Source: a virus. From it: a stretch of 64,000 bases of DNA. Position 1 is the first letter of the stretch. Each line of letters begins with the position of its first letter. Made by a program: the position numbers and the translations under genes. The DNA lies in the IMG/VR virus record IMGVR_UViG_3300034103_001892, positions 1 through 64,000 of that record. The stretch is one strand, 5' to 3'. Below are positions 56,105 through 64,000 of the stretch, one piece after another. A model generated the notes under the pieces. It had not been told where the DNA came from, made no database searches, and saw only the letters and a program-made list of their open reading frames with translations.

Positions 56105-57949
56105 ATGCCAGCACCATTTGACCCGGCCAAGGCCGCAGTAGTCAACGATTTACTGCAACAAGGATTAACATTAGAGTCTGCAATTCAGCAAGCTGGAATT
56201 GCCGCGGATGATGCCTCACAGTATCAGTTAGATGTTTTACCTGGATCTGGGGAAGTAGGAAAAGTGATTCAACGCGGCAGTAACACGCCATTTGCAGGAG
56301 ATACCACCGCAGATGTCCCGGTCACACTTAACACTACTCAGGGTTCGCAAGCTGATATCAGCGGAGATATCATAGCCACTGATCCAAACTTGATCATAGT
56401 TCCGCCCCCGGCACGTATAGAATCAACTGAGCCAGTGGGCGTTGGTGACGCTGTGAATTATGGAACAGCATACGGTGAACCTGTTGTTTTGCCCACAGTT
56501 CCGCAGACAGCCTTAAGCGATCAACAACTTAGACAAATCTATCCTGCCCCCGAACCAGATCCAGCAGGGCCGGTGGTAACAGAAGCACAGGCTCTTCAGC
56601 AAAATGCACAAAACATTGTGTTAGATCCGCAAGCAGAAGCCACGCGATTATTGGTGGCTCAGGCTTCAAATCCGGATACCGCTATAGCAGTGCCAGCAGA
56701 TATCAACACACAATTATCTGATCAAGATGTATCAATATTTTACACTGCTCCACCACTGGTACCTGAGGCAGAGAGAGTTGATCAACCTGCACCAAGCCAA
56801 GATCCATTCACTCGACCAACGGAAACTGTTCCACCACCAGCCGAGGTAATCACACAGGCAGACAATCCATTTAGACCCCCTGCCCCACCTGTGGAAGTTA
56901 CTCCTGTTGATTCGCCGGCAAATAATGATACCGATCCATTAGCGCAGAATCAAGTGCCTGCAGAACCTGCTGTAAGGCCTACCAGTACCACAGTGTCCAG
57001 CGGCATAGACCCCACGGTGTTTTTACTAGGTGCTGCCACGCTGATTGGCCCATCTGTGATTCCATTGCCAGTAAGAGACGGACTGGCACTGGCAGGCACA
57101 AACAATGCAAGAAGTCAACAGGTTATCAACACACAACGCAGAGCCACTAACTCAAGAGATTGGCGTGTTAAATTAAAACTTGGACCCAATGCAGACTATC
57201 TATACAATGCGGCACAACCTGGTGATTTGTTGTTTCCTTTACGCAGCAATGGCGGCACTGATGGAGTTATATTTCCTTACACACCAAGTATTCAAACCAC
57301 TTATGCCACAACCTATCAAAAGGTGCCGTTGACACACAGCAATCATCAAGGTTTGTTTTATAAAAACAGTTCGGCACAAGTTGTCCAAATCACTGCTACA
57401 TTCACAGCACAGGACACACAAGAAGCTGACTATCTACTGGCAGTGATACACTTTTTACGCAGTGCTGGTAAAATGTTTTATGGACAAGATGCCAATAATG
57501 GAGCACCACCACCGGTGTTGTTCTTAAGTGGATTTGGTGAATTTCAATTCAATAATCATCCGCTGGTACTGGAAAATTTTACCTATAATTTGCCTAACAA
57601 AGTGGATTACATACGAGCAAGAAGCTCAAACGATGTAAACTTGAATCTTCTTCAAAGACAAAATCGTGGTGGCAGCGCATACAATGGACTCAGTGGTGTG
57701 CTCACAAGACTGAACACCTTGGTTGAAGTTACTCAACGTGTGTTAAAAATAAAACCTGGTGCCAATCCAAATATCATTCCCACGGTGCAAAATACTTTTG
57801 AACTAGGTGGCAACAATCCAACCTATGTGCCCACTGAAATGGAGATATCAATAACATTGATACCAATACAAAGCAGAGAACAAGTCAGCAAACAATTTAG
57901 TTTGACAAAGTTTGCTCAAGGCAATTTACAACGAGGAGGATTCTGGTAA
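56105..57949 (+). CDS. 48: Baseplate tail-tube cap, gp48-like, with long Pro-rich N-terminus
   Basis: About 614 residues from ATG 56105 (MPAPFDPAKAAVVNDLLQQG), which has AAGGAAC ahead. The C-terminal 240 residues carry the gp48-type sequence: DWRVKLKLGPNADYLYNA, GVIFPYTPSIQTTYATTYQK, TAQDTQEADYLLAVIHFLRS, GEFQFNNHPLVLENFTYNLP and VPTEMEISITLIPIQSREQV. The first 350 residues are Pro/Gln/Asp-rich low-complexity sequence absent from T4 gp48 (364 residues in total), probably disordered or forming baseplate extensions. gp48 and gp54 start tail-tube growth on the baseplate. gp53 follows by TAATG overlap. Confidence 0.7.
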   Translation: MPAPFDPAKAAVVNDLLQQGLTLESAIQQAGIAADDASQYQLDVLPGSGEVGKVIQRGSNTPFAGDTTADVPVTLNTTQGSQADISGDIIATDPNLIIVPPPARIESTEPVGVGDAVNYGTAYGEPVVLPTVPQTALSDQQLRQIYPAPEPDPAGPVVTEAQALQQNAQNIVLDPQAEATRLLVAQASNPDTAIAVPADINTQLSDQDVSIFYTAPPLVPEAERVDQPAPSQDPFTRPTETVPPPAEVITQADNPFRPPAPPVEVTPVDSPANNDTDPLAQNQVPAEPAVRPTSTTVSSGIDPTVFLLGAATLIGPSVIPLPVRDGLALAGTNNARSQQVINTQRRATNSRDWRVKLKLGPNADYLYNAAQPGDLLFPLRSNGGTDGVIFPYTPSIQTTYATTYQKVPLTHSNHQGLFYKNSSAQVVQITATFTAQDTQEADYLLAVIHFLRSAGKMFYGQDANNGAPPPVLFLSGFGEFQFNNHPLVLENFTYNLPNKVDYIRARSSNDVNLNLLQRQNRGGSAYNGLSGVLTRLNTLVEVTQRVLKIKPGANPNIIPTVQNTFELGGNNPTYVPTEMEISITLIPIQSREQVSKQFSLTKFAQGNLQRGGFW

Positions 57950-58248
57950 TGGCAGTTTACAGCACAACCAGTCCGTATTTTAACACTGGCGTTACACAGT
58001 TTTATCTTGATCTCATGGTCAATAGACCTGTGCCACGCAGTTCAGACGATTTACTGATAATCATAAATTCAACCTACCAGTACAGACCAGATTTATTGGC
58101 ATTTGACTTGTATGGTGATGCGTCGCTTTGGTGGGTGTTTTATCAAAGAAACCCAAACACACTACAAGCACCTCCACTGGATTTCAAAGCCGGCGTTAAC
58201 ATTTATCTCCCACAAGAATCACTGTTACGCACAGAACTAGGATTCTAA
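57949..58248 (+). CDS. 53: Baseplate wedge protein, gp53-like
   Basis: 99 residues with the gp53 core YQYRPDLLAFDLYGDASLWW and VFYQRNPNTLQAPPLDFKAG then NIYLPQ, a LysM-like fold. T4 gp53 is 196 residues; short forms are usual in marine relatives. It joins baseplate wedges around the hub. GAGGAGG upstream is a strong ribosome site. As in T4, it precedes gp5, although here one large gene is inserted. Confidence 0.85.
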   Translation: MAVYSTTSPYFNTGVTQFYLDLMVNRPVPRSSDDLLIIINSTYQYRPDLLAFDLYGDASLWWVFYQRNPNTLQAPPLDFKAGVNIYLPQESLLRTELGF

Positions 58249-58251
58249 TAC

Positions 58252-61164
58252 ATGGCTCTACAACCATCCAGTTTTTATCAAGCTAGAATTCAAGCAAACA
58301 ATGAAGAAATTTTACGTTTAAGAAATCTGCTGGCCAGCGGTGATCTGACTGCACAGGAAACAGCAGAAATAACTGCACGTATTCCTGTGATTGAAGCTGA
58401 CAATGTACGATTGCAAAGTTTGTCTAGACAGGCATTGTTGGCCGAACAAGCTTCTGGTCAAACTGGAGGACCCAGCAGTTCGGGACAAATTGTTGTTGAC
58501 GATGGTGGCACAGTTGGCGCAGACAGCGCAATAAATGCTCTTGGTGCAATTGTTCCAATCAACGCAGTGAGTCAAAGTGGTACCAATGCAATACCAGTTG
58601 ATACTTCCGCTTATTTTACTCCAAGCATTAATAGTTTGCCAATAAGAGGTTTATCAACCACCCAGGCCACAAGTGGTCCAAATGGGGTTGGTGCTGCTAG
58701 ATCACTGTCTGACAGCATAGGGTTTGCTTCAAGACCTGGCGTTGGCAGCGGTAATGACAATGCTGAGCCGCCAATAGCACAACGTGCAGAAGCCACGCGA
58801 GCAGCCATTGGCCAAGCTTTTTCTGAACCAATTCAGCCACAGCCCAATGTTTTAGACAAGTATTTGAGTTACAGCTATGTGGCTGAACTAAGGCTGATCA
58901 AAAGTGAAGCTTTTGCACAGTCCATGCGTAACCGCAGAATCAACTATGACAACGCAGGGTTGTTGATACGCAGTGGTGGTGCAAATGGGGTAGCGTCCAC
59001 AAATGACAATCAAAGACGCAACAGATTTTTTGATCTTGATTTTTATTTAGACAATATAAAAATTACCAATCATTGTCAAGGTACCGGCACAGGTTCAGCT
59101 CACAGTTATCAAAATCTAAGTTTTACTGTCACCGAACCTAATGGCATTAGTTTTCTAGATAGATTGTACATGGCAACCAAAGACTATGTTGGAATTGAAA
59201 ATTATTCCAGTGCAATTTATCTAATGATCATAAAGTTTTATGCTTATGATCAAGGAGGCAAAATTGTTAAAGCCAACAATCAAAACAGTGGAGCCTACAA
59301 CGATCCCAGCGCGGTTGTGATAAAAACCATACCTTTTACTATCAACGACATTGCATTTACCATTGACAGCAATCTTGTTACTTACAATGTAACAGGGTCA
59401 TGCATCGCCTATGAAGGGTCAATGACAAACCGAGGCACTATACCAAGAAACATTGAAGTATCTGGTGACACCGTTGATAAACTTTTACGTGGTGTGACAA
59501 TCACAAATATTGATGCTGAGATTGCAGCAGACCTAGGAACCTTTCAAGGACAAAGTTTTCCATTGGGCGGGAACTTTGGCAGCACAGTAACCGCCACTCC
59601 CAGCGTGAATGCGCCCAACGACGCAGGAGCTAGTCAAACACAGGACAAGTACCAAGTGGTGTCTCTACAGGATGCTTTGAACTATGAAGAAAAGAAACAT
59701 GTTGCACAAGGACTTTTTGAAATTGCCAATCAGTATGTTATAGAAATAGCCAGTCCAGTGATAGCCAATGCACAAGTTGGCAACGACAAGGGTTTTCCTG
59801 ATCTTAGTAATAGTCCTATGACAGATGGCAGCAATCCGCGAAACAGCACAGATGAAACGCAGAGCACAGATAGGAAAAAAAGAGTTCTAGGTATAGCAGC
59901 AGGCACGCCAATTATTCATGCCATAGAAATGATCATTAGACAAAGCACTTTTATCACTGATCAGGCTGACATTGTTTATGATCAAACCACTGACCAACCG
60001 TTGCCTATACCTAGCACAAAAGATAGACCGTTTGCCTGGTTCAAGGTCAGCATGAAAAGCGAACAGTTGCAATACGATAAAAAACGCAATGACTATGCTT
60101 ATAAAATTACCTATATAGTAAGTTTGTACAACATCGCAGGCATGGATAGTCCTTACTTTCCAACAGGTCAATTCCGTGGGGTACACAAAAGTTATCCTTA
60201 CTGGTTTACAGGACAGAACACCGCAGTTTTAGATTACAAAGCTACCTTTAATTACGCATGGACAAGTTTGATCAGCGGATCAGCTGATCAACAGGCCGCT
60301 GGCGGTGCTTTTAGTTTAAGCCAAATTCGCAAAAAAGTATTTGCTCCTAGAAGTGCAGAAAGTTCTCAAGGTTTTAAAAACCGCGGCGGTGAAGTAGCAG
60401 CCAGCGCAGCAGCATATCTTTATGATCAGGGCGCACTGGGTGAAGTCAATTTGAAAATAATTGGTGATCCAGCATGGATGGCACAAGGAGAACTTTGGCC
60501 AGGCGTGAGTGCAACAAATTTTGATTACAAACCTTTTTTACCTGATGGCACAATTAACTTTGATGCCAGTCAACCGATGTTTGAAATCAGGTACGTCAAA
60601 CCCAGTGATTATAATCTTGCAACTGGTTTAATAGAACCAGACCCAAATAGACTAGGCCCTGAAAATCAAAATCTAATAAGTTATGTTTACAGAGCGACCA
60701 CGGTTGATAGTTTGTTTTCTGATGGACAGTTTACTCAGCAATTACAAGGTACTCTGTACTACTATCCAACACCAGCAACAGTCAAAGGCACTGGATTGAC
60801 TTTTGACGGGGATACCCAAACCATTGCGTCAAACATTTTACGCACGCCTAGTCCAGATAACAACATACCATTGATTCCCAATTTACCATCAAGTATTGGA
60901 CAGTTACCCACTGGATTTAATTTAAACTTTCCTCTTAATGACGTCAACGTAGCCACTCCACCGTTTAATGCCAATCCATTACCGTGGAGTTCACCTACTG
61001 CACCAAGCAGTACCGGAGGAATAAGACCATCAGTACTCAACGATTCAAGTTTTAGAACACTTACCCAAAACCTTTCTAGATTTGGCGGCGGCAGTGGCAT
61101 TGATAGGCTAACTACGCTGGGTGTTACCAACGCCAGATCACAGTTAATTAGGAAGGATCCATAA
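58252..61164 (+). CDS. Large baseplate/hub structural protein
   Basis: 970 residues with no close T4 counterpart by sequence. N-terminal 200 residues: a helical start (ARIQANNEEILRLRNLLASG) and Ser/Gly/Asn-rich linkers. A structured part begins NVLDKYLSYSYVAELRLIKS and FFDLDFYLDNIKITNHCQGT, NLSFTVTEPNGISFLDRLYM, with tail-tube-like beta pattern, so a gp27-type hub role fits its place between gp53 and the gp5-like spike. C-terminal 150 residues are Pro/Asn/Thr-rich. Ends TAATG with gp5. Other possibilities: arm or wedge extension of the baseplate. Confidence 0.5.
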   Translation: MALQPSSFYQARIQANNEEILRLRNLLASGDLTAQETAEITARIPVIEADNVRLQSLSRQALLAEQASGQTGGPSSSGQIVVDDGGTVGADSAINALGAIVPINAVSQSGTNAIPVDTSAYFTPSINSLPIRGLSTTQATSGPNGVGAARSLSDSIGFASRPGVGSGNDNAEPPIAQRAEATRAAIGQAFSEPIQPQPNVLDKYLSYSYVAELRLIKSEAFAQSMRNRRINYDNAGLLIRSGGANGVASTNDNQRRNRFFDLDFYLDNIKITNHCQGTGTGSAHSYQNLSFTVTEPNGISFLDRLYMATKDYVGIENYSSAIYLMIIKFYAYDQGGKIVKANNQNSGAYNDPSAVVIKTIPFTINDIAFTIDSNLVTYNVTGSCIAYEGSMTNRGTIPRNIEVSGDTVDKLLRGVTITNIDAEIAADLGTFQGQSFPLGGNFGSTVTATPSVNAPNDAGASQTQDKYQVVSLQDALNYEEKKHVAQGLFEIANQYVIEIASPVIANAQVGNDKGFPDLSNSPMTDGSNPRNSTDETQSTDRKKRVLGIAAGTPIIHAIEMIIRQSTFITDQADIVYDQTTDQPLPIPSTKDRPFAWFKVSMKSEQLQYDKKRNDYAYKITYIVSLYNIAGMDSPYFPTGQFRGVHKSYPYWFTGQNTAVLDYKATFNYAWTSLISGSADQQAAGGAFSLSQIRKKVFAPRSAESSQGFKNRGGEVAASAAAYLYDQGALGEVNLKIIGDPAWMAQGELWPGVSATNFDYKPFLPDGTINFDASQPMFEIRYVKPSDYNLATGLIEPDPNRLGPENQNLISYVYRATTVDSLFSDGQFTQQLQGTLYYYPTPATVKGTGLTFDGDTQTIASNILRTPSPDNNIPLIPNLPSSIGQLPTGFNLNFPLNDVNVATPPFNANPLPWSSPTAPSSTGGIRPSVLNDSSFRTLTQNLSRFGGGSGIDRLTTLGVTNARSQLIRKDP

Positions 61165-62597
61165 TGGCAGAAAATATACAACGTAGTGGCGGAAGACAAG
61201 AACAATACAAATTAGATCGAGGCGGTGCTATTGCCGACGCCGGACCTTTCATTGGGGAGATCATGAACAACATTGATCCAACCTTTACTGGTCGTGTTCA
61301 AGTGTACATTGAAGCTTTTGGACAAGGCGATCCCACAGATGAAAGATTATGGCGTACTGTAAGGTATATGACACCATTCTATGGTAGAACCAACCCCAGA
61401 GCCAGCAATGATTTTACGCCAGGCACAGGATTTGGCACTTATCTAACCAATCCGCAAAGTTATGGCATGTGGTTTACACCTCCAGACATTGGGGTTGAGG
61501 TATTGTGTTTTTTTGTAGAAGGTGACCCATCTCGAGGCTTTTATGTAGGGTGCATTCCGCAACCAGCTTCAACTAGAATGATTCCAGCAATTGGTGCAGT
61601 TCGTGACGTGGAGTACACCGCGGAAGAAAAACAATATTTTAGTAGTTCACCTCAGATGCCTGTGACAGAAGTGAATTCTTGGAACCAAGGCATCATGAGT
61701 AATCCCAAGGTCACAACTGTTAAAAAACCTTTGCACAGCTATGTGGCTGCTGCAATGTTTCAGCAAGGCATCAACACCGATCCGCAACGAGGTCCTATTA
61801 CTTCAAGTTCACAACGTGAAACTCCTAGTAATGCTTATGGTATTATCACACCTGGGCGACCTATCTACAACGGTGGACTACAACCTGAAACCATAGAACA
61901 ACAATTGAACAGTGGTGCGTTGAAGCCAGTGGATGTCAAAGTCATAGGGCGACAAGGCGGCCACAGCTTGGTCATGGATGATGGTGACCTAACAGGCAAC
62001 GATGCTTTAATCCGAATAAGAACTGCCAAGGGACATCAGATAATGATGAATGACCAAGGCAACTTTATACAAATTTTGACTGCGAACGGTCAGGCCTGGA
62101 TTGAACTTGGTGTAGAAGGCACAGTTGATGTGTATGCTACCAACTCAGTGAATGTGAGAACCAAGGGAACTTTGAATTTACATGCTGATAAAAATATCAA
62201 CATCTATGCTGGCGGTACATTCAATGTTAAATCTAAAGAAAATATGAATTTAGAAACTGAAGCAGCCATGGCGTTGACAGGAACCAAGAATTTTCAAATC
62301 TACAGTCAGGCCACTCTTGATGTAAAATCAGATGGCAGTCTGGCAATACAAAGCGCGGATGGCGCATGGTCAGCCAGTAGTTTAAAATTACAAGCAGGTC
62401 GTATTGATCTCAACAGCGGCGGTGGCAGAAAACCAGGAAAGCCAGCACCAATAAAGAAAACCACATTAGATGATACAAAATTCAATGATCAAAAGGGTTG
62501 GCAAGTACAGAAAAATGCATTGAACAGCATAGTAACAAGGGCACCTACTCATGAGCCGTATCCATGGCATGGGTTTGGCACCAACGACGCAGGTTAA
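61164..62597 (+). CDS. 5: Baseplate central spike, gp5-like without lysozyme domain
   Basis: 477 residues. An OB-fold-type N-terminal region (NNIDPTFTGRVQVYIEAFGQ, PPDIGVEVLCFFVEGDPSRG, FYVGCIPQP), then a linker and a beta-helix end with DVKVIGRQGGHSLVMDDGDL, IRTAKGHQIMMNDQGNF, and repeats NVRTKGTLNLHADKNINIYA, as in gp5/VgrG spikes. In T4 a lysozyme lies between the two; here the intervening region (about 140-250) shows no ExxxxxxxxTxxD-like lysozyme pattern. The cell-puncturing muralytic role may have moved to the tape-measure peptidase. Follows the hub-like gene by TAATG overlap. Confidence 0.8.
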   Translation: MAENIQRSGGRQEQYKLDRGGAIADAGPFIGEIMNNIDPTFTGRVQVYIEAFGQGDPTDERLWRTVRYMTPFYGRTNPRASNDFTPGTGFGTYLTNPQSYGMWFTPPDIGVEVLCFFVEGDPSRGFYVGCIPQPASTRMIPAIGAVRDVEYTAEEKQYFSSSPQMPVTEVNSWNQGIMSNPKVTTVKKPLHSYVAAAMFQQGINTDPQRGPITSSSQRETPSNAYGIITPGRPIYNGGLQPETIEQQLNSGALKPVDVKVIGRQGGHSLVMDDGDLTGNDALIRIRTAKGHQIMMNDQGNFIQILTANGQAWIELGVEGTVDVYATNSVNVRTKGTLNLHADKNINIYAGGTFNVKSKENMNLETEAAMALTGTKNFQIYSQATLDVKSDGSLAIQSADGAWSASSLKLQAGRIDLNSGGGRKPGKPAPIKKTTLDDTKFNDQKGWQVQKNALNSIVTRAPTHEPYPWHGFGTNDAG

Positions 62598-62602
62598 ACA
62601 GT

Positions 62603-63340
62603 ATGACAAGTCAAGTTGATACACAGTTAGCAAAACTCATAGGTGCACCAGTGCAAAATGCTGTGACTATCTCTGACTTTATAAAACAATCATTGGTGCC
62701 ACCAACTGTGGGACCTCTTAGCAGCGCAGAAATCAAAGCCATGCTTGGACAACTTCAGGCCAGCAGCCAGCAAACTCTTACCACAGTGACAGCTCAGGCC
62801 ATAGGAATTTATGGAATACCGCCTGCACAAATAGAACAAGCAGGTTATCTAAAACCGGGTACTACAGAATCCTATCTTAAAAATAGTGCCAATGTGGTGT
62901 CAGTGCTGAATTCGCCAGCGGTTTGGACTGGCAAAAACAATGTGTTTAATATCAAGCTGTTTTTAGCCAGTCAGGCAGTTCAAGCCAACGCAGCCATAGA
63001 CGTTTTTAACGCTGCCTATTCAACCTTGGCCAAACAAGGTATCTTAACTGGTGCCAGCGTGAATGGAGTGGGGGCTATGCTACAAGGATCATTGAGATTT
63101 GGCACAGAAGCAATGAGTGCCTGGAGCAAAGGTCAGTCTCCAGGAATTATTGTTGCACAAATAAATCAGGTTGCAAAACAAGGATCTTATGCGGTGACTT
63201 TTGCTAGAGATTTACCCGCCGGCATATCAGGCACAGGACCAGCTGTGGGATTTCAGAAAAGAGTAAATCGTAGTCTGTTGGATTCTGTTGTACTAAGAAT
63301 TTTAGGCAGCAAGAAGATTCCGCCACCAAATTATGGATAA
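62603..63340 (+). CDS. Conserved structural protein of the baseplate cluster, unknown
   Basis: About 245 residues from ATG 62603 (MTSQVDTQLAKLIGAPVQNA), preferred over an upstream ATG at 62564 that lies within gp5 and would add 13 atypical residues. Ala/Gln/Val-rich with predicted long helices (SSAEIKAMLGQLQASSQQTL, ASQAVQANAAIDVFNAAYST), no motif known to me. Position between gp5 and gp25 suggests a hub or wedge component or an assembly factor such as a spike chaperone. Confidence 0.5.
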   Translation: MTSQVDTQLAKLIGAPVQNAVTISDFIKQSLVPPTVGPLSSAEIKAMLGQLQASSQQTLTTVTAQAIGIYGIPPAQIEQAGYLKPGTTESYLKNSANVVSVLNSPAVWTGKNNVFNIKLFLASQAVQANAAIDVFNAAYSTLAKQGILTGASVNGVGAMLQGSLRFGTEAMSAWSKGQSPGIIVAQINQVAKQGSYAVTFARDLPAGISGTGPAVGFQKRVNRSLLDSVVLRILGSKKIPPPNYG

Positions 63341-63348
63341 TTAATAGT

Positions 63349-63723
63349 ATGACTACTTTTATTGGATTCAACACCGTGGATCAGTTTAAGAAATTTACTC
63401 TCACTGATCAAGCCTTGATTAAACAAGATCTAAAGAATGCTTTTAATATCCGTCAAGGCAGTCTGCCAGGGCGCCCAGACTACGGCACAAGAATTTGGGA
63501 TTATGTGTTTGAAAACATGACTGATCAGATGTTGGATTCAATGAACACAGAAATTCAAAGAACCGTTGCTCAAGATCCTAGACTCCAAGTAAATTCAGTT
63601 TTGGCTTTTCCGCGAGACAATGGGTTACTGATAGAACTAGAAATTCAATTTGTAACTTCAACTGATGCCGAGCGCCTGAGTGTGTTTTTTGATTTACAAA
63701 CACGTTCTGCTAGTTGGCTCTAA
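63349..63723 (+). CDS. 25: Baseplate wedge protein, gp25-like
   Basis: 124 residues of the gp25 family: DQALIKQDLKNAFNIRQGSL, PGRPDYGTRIWDYVFE, DSMNTEIQRTVAQDPRLQV. T4 gp25 is 132 residues. It lies at the wedge core next to the sheath and is part of the trigger for contraction; homologues occur in type VI secretion (TssE). gp6 follows with its own late promoter. Confidence 0.88.
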   Translation: MTTFIGFNTVDQFKKFTLTDQALIKQDLKNAFNIRQGSLPGRPDYGTRIWDYVFENMTDQMLDSMNTEIQRTVAQDPRLQVNSVLAFPRDNGLLIELEIQFVTSTDAERLSVFFDLQTRSASWL

Positions 63724-63744
63724 AAACCACCATTTTTTGCTTCA

Positions 63745-63751
63745 CTAAATA
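63745..63751 (+). promoter_or_regulatory. Late promoter core CTAAATA for gp6
   Basis: CACTAAATATAGG, 17 bases before the ATG at 63769, with AAGGTGA as a near-perfect ribosome site. Confidence 0.6.
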
Positions 63752-63768
63752 TAGGAACAAGGTGAAGC

Positions 63769-64000
63769 ATGGCTACTACTCAAAGACAAACAGCTATTTT
63801 TGGTATTGAAGACTGGAAACAGATCTATCAAACCTATCGTGAAGCGGATTTTCAAAGTTATGATTTTGAAACATTACGCAAGAGTTTTATTGATTATCTG
63901 CGTCTTTACTATCCAGAAACTTTCAACGATTACGTAGAATCCAGTGAATTTATTGCACTGTTGGATGTAATGGCCTTCATGGGCCAGGCGCTGGCTTTTA
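63769..64000 (+). CDS. 6: Baseplate wedge protein, gp6-like (partial, N-terminal 77 codons)
   Basis: Open to the window edge. It begins MATTQRQTAIFGIEDWKQIY and contains LRKSFIDYLRLYYPETFNDY and ESSEFIALLDVMAFMGQALA, the N-terminal pattern of gp6 in marine T4-type phages. gp6 dimers form the ring linking the six wedges. Position after gp25 supports the call. The rest lies outside. Confidence 0.8.
   Translation, partial: MATTQRQTAIFGIEDWKQIYQTYREADFQSYDFETLRKSFIDYLRLYYPETFNDYVESSEFIALLDVMAFMGQALAF

Overview
The window is a 64 kb piece of a T4-like myovirus genome, most like the T4-type phages of marine bacteria (cyanophage/pelagiphage style). The evidence is a set of T4 structural homologues: sheath gp18, neck gp13/gp14, gp15, gp20 to gp23, hub gp26/gp51, gp48, gp53, gp5, gp25 and gp6. 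It also has the late sigma factor gp55, the gp46/gp47 recombination nuclease and many T4-type late promoters (core TAAATA, best case TATAAATA). Fibre proteins built on xTGN/SGN repeats, as in marine T4-type phages, support the placement. Base composition is A+T rich. I see no tRNA, integrase, att site, CRISPR array or insertion sequence. The host cannot be fixed from this window.

Layout. 1-2344: 5' part of the tail sheath gene (minus). 2.4-9.1 kb: zinc-ribbon protein, nucleotide kinase, DexA exonuclease, gp13, an unknown gene behind a strong host-type promoter, then gp14, gp15 and a Nudix hydrolase on plus. 9.1-29.0 kb: a minus-strand adhesion locus with a 3,073-residue fibre, a subtilisin-like protease, several smaller fibres, a coupled array of four related tip proteins, a small chaperone-like gene and a conserved virion protein. 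29.1-32.3 kb (plus): TPR-glycosyltransferase, a compact C-family (DnaE-like) DNA polymerase without a PHP domain, and a small coupled gene. 32.3-40.7 kb (minus): capsid and head-assembly genes gp23, gp22, gp21, gp67-like, a small core protein, gp20 and a tape-measure protein carrying an M15-type peptidase. 40.7-45.0 kb (plus): gp26, gp51, then accessory genes including an arginine-methyltransferase-like enzyme. 45.0-54.1 kb (minus): methyltransferases, a PD-(D/E)XK nuclease, two radical-SAM enzymes, an SDR and gp46, with a 339-base gene-free, GC-richer and apparently structured stretch at 45585-45923. 54.1-56.0 kb: gp47 and gp55. 56.1-64.0 kb (plus): baseplate genes gp48, gp53, a large hub-like protein, gp5-like spike, gp25 and the start of gp6.

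How it fits together. gp55 would direct host RNA polymerase to the TAAATA promoters ahead of nearly every virion transcription unit. Near-consensus sigma70 promoters (TTGACA-17-TATAAT before dexA, TTGACC-17-TATAAT before the 4658-5788 gene) mark early genes embedded among virion genes. In several units the promoter core lies only 5-7 bases before the start codon with no Shine-Dalgarno, which predicts leaderless mRNAs.

Most unusual points: the PHP-less DnaE-like polymerase in a T4-like phage, the promoter/start-codon geometry, the structured intergenic stretch, and the enzyme-rich accessory island (two radical-SAM enzymes, SDR, PRMT-like and other methyltransferases).
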